Part shown: in pieces, positions 63,189 through 64,000 of the stretch
Position numbering within the stretch: position 1 is the first letter of the stretch
Layout: the number at the start of each line of letters is the position of its first letter
NCBI GenBank assembly: GCA_042140185.1
Contig: CP159477.1
Coordinates: forward strand, 1,054,001 to 1,118,000
Direction of reading: 5' to 3'
DNA: 64,000 nt
Source: JANSXG01 sp024743075
Lineage (GTDB): Bacteria; Planctomycetota; Phycisphaerae; Phycisphaerales; UBA1924
Notes under the pieces: generated by a model
The model's database searches: none
The model's input: only the letters and a program-made list of their open reading frames with translations
Told to the model about the DNA's origin: nothing
Made by a program: the position numbers and the translations under genes

Positions 63189-64000
63189 CTAGCCACCGAT
63201 GATTCCAGCACAGGCCAGAATGATCGGGCCGAAGATCAACGCGAACACGCCAAAGCCAATGAGCAAATCAAAAGCATCACTGCGCCCGGAGTCCGTCGAG
63301 TTGTAGTTCGTTTGCCCCTGCGGTTTCGAACTCCAGCCGTCTTGAACGAGCCCGCCGCGGGACGCCGAGGCTTGCTTCATGACCTGACGCGGTGCGTGGT
63401 TCAGCATTTCGCACGTCGTCGCCTTCGGGTCGAAGAAAATCTCGACGCTGACCCCGTTCACTTCAACCGTCTGCCGGAAGTTTTTGATCGCGAGCGGGTT
63501 CTCCAATCGGTGCCGCTTCACGACCTCCGTCGTCTGCTCGATCGCCTGACGTGTGCGCTGACGATCGAGTTCGATGTAGTGATTCAACAGCGTTTGATAC
63601 GTCGCTGAGTCGCCGCGGCTCAACCACGTGAATCGCTGCTTGAACGCATCAGGGATATTCTCGCCCCGGACATGCTCAGCGAGATAACTCTGCACCTTGG
63701 CCGCGACTTCCGACGGCTCCGACTCCGGCCCGTAGCGGCAATACACGGTCCGCTTTACTTTGAAGTGGTTCCACAGACTGTCGACGAGGTTGAGCCGCGA
63801 CTGAATCGGCATCCGCTCGGGGAGCAAATCGAACAGCCGCTTCGCCGTCTGCCCCGACATTTTCGTTCGGCCGGACTTCCAACGAGGGATCGCCTGCGTT
63901 GCATAGTCCTTCGCCGACGCGCCGTAGATTTGCCCGTATCGGTCGAGGATGCCTCGCAGTTCACTGGGCGATAGCGAAAAGAAATACTGCTTGATATCGC
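63189..64000 (-). CDS. membrane-associated protein of unknown function, 5' end outside window
   Basis: The frame is open to the right edge: upstream of an internal ATG at 63860 it continues SLSPSELRGILDRYGQIYGA and AIPRWKSGRTKMSGQ, so the start is beyond 64000. Soluble helical part, then a Gln/Ser-rich linker and one C-terminal membrane helix (LLIGFGVFALIFGPIILACAG). No family recognised. Convergent with the nuclease gene, 10 bp between stops. Confidence 0.7.
   Translation of the reverse strand, partial: DIKQYFFSLSPSELRGILDRYGQIYGASAKDYATQAIPRWKSGRTKMSGQTAKRLFDLLPERMPIQSRLNLVDSLWNHFKVKRTVYCRYGPESEPSEVAAKVQSYLAEHVRGENIPDAFKQRFTWLSRGDSATYQTLLNHYIELDRQRTRQAIEQTTEVVKRHRLENPLAIKNFRQTVEVNGVSVEIFFDPKATTCEMLNHAPRQVMKQASASRGGLVQDGWSSKPQGQTNYNSTDSGRSDAFDLLIGFGVFALIFGPIILACAGIIGG

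Noticed and set aside
1..64000. CRISPR arrays
   Set aside because: No run of regularly spaced near-identical 25-40 bp repeats was seen by eye on either strand.

Overview
The window looks like chromosomal DNA of a high-GC planctomycete, most likely of the Phycisphaerae type. This is judged from gene content only: exported proteins ending in dockerin-like EF-hand repeats (GDVNGDGVVDL...), proteins ending in a PTPG/hydrophobic/Arg-run sorting tail, ECF-sigma plus Ser/Thr-kinase pairs, a type III glutamine synthetase and a prepilin-like protein. No rRNA is present to confirm it. One tRNA, tRNA-Ile(CAU), was found.

Layout. 0-5 kb: ligA (minus, entering from the left edge, one frameshift), folD with an altered active site, and four small accessory genes. 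5.5-18.1 kb: one long plus-strand operon of eight exported amidohydrolase-like proteins (nine domains). Most neighbours overlap by 1-4 nt and the run closes with a hairpin terminator; only the sixth gene keeps the metal-binding residues. 18.1-32 kb: a WYL regulator, two sigma-factor/kinase pairs and four secreted or surface proteins with dockerin-like or PEP-CTERM-like tails. 32-36 kb: tRNA-Ile(CAU), glnN-type glutamine synthetase (frameshifted), trpA, a MazG-like hydrolase and a BFD-type ferredoxin. 36.1-39.5 kb: a cobalamin riboswitch followed by three overlapping genes (beta-propeller sorting-tail protein, surface protein with EF-hand-like loops, prepilin-like protein), read here as a candidate surface vitamin B12 system. 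39.6-44.2 kb: a membrane protein, lepA, a transglutaminase-fold protein lacking catalytic residues, and a truncated haemoglobin.

At 44.9 kb comM is cut exactly before its Walker A motif and a mosaic accessory region begins. It carries two diverged copies of a repeat (44.9 and 55.3 kb), two integrase-tail/tRNA-3'-end direct repeats (54.3 and 57.0 kb), a broken tyrosine recombinase, an IS3 remnant and an IS630-like HTH fragment. Its cargo includes a membrane serine hydrolase, a lipoprotein, a SIR2-STAND-TPR protein resembling anti-phage effectors, a trypsin-like protease and several small membrane or orphan proteins. From about 61.8 kb ordinary-looking genes return (secreted protein, staphylococcal-type nuclease, partial gene at the right edge).

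Five otherwise intact genes (ligA, the first kinase, a PEP-CTERM-like gene, glnN and the SIR2 gene) each contain one apparent single-base deletion, four of them in GCGC-rich words. This suggests systematic sequence errors rather than five decaying genes, so they are annotated as single genes with a frameshift.
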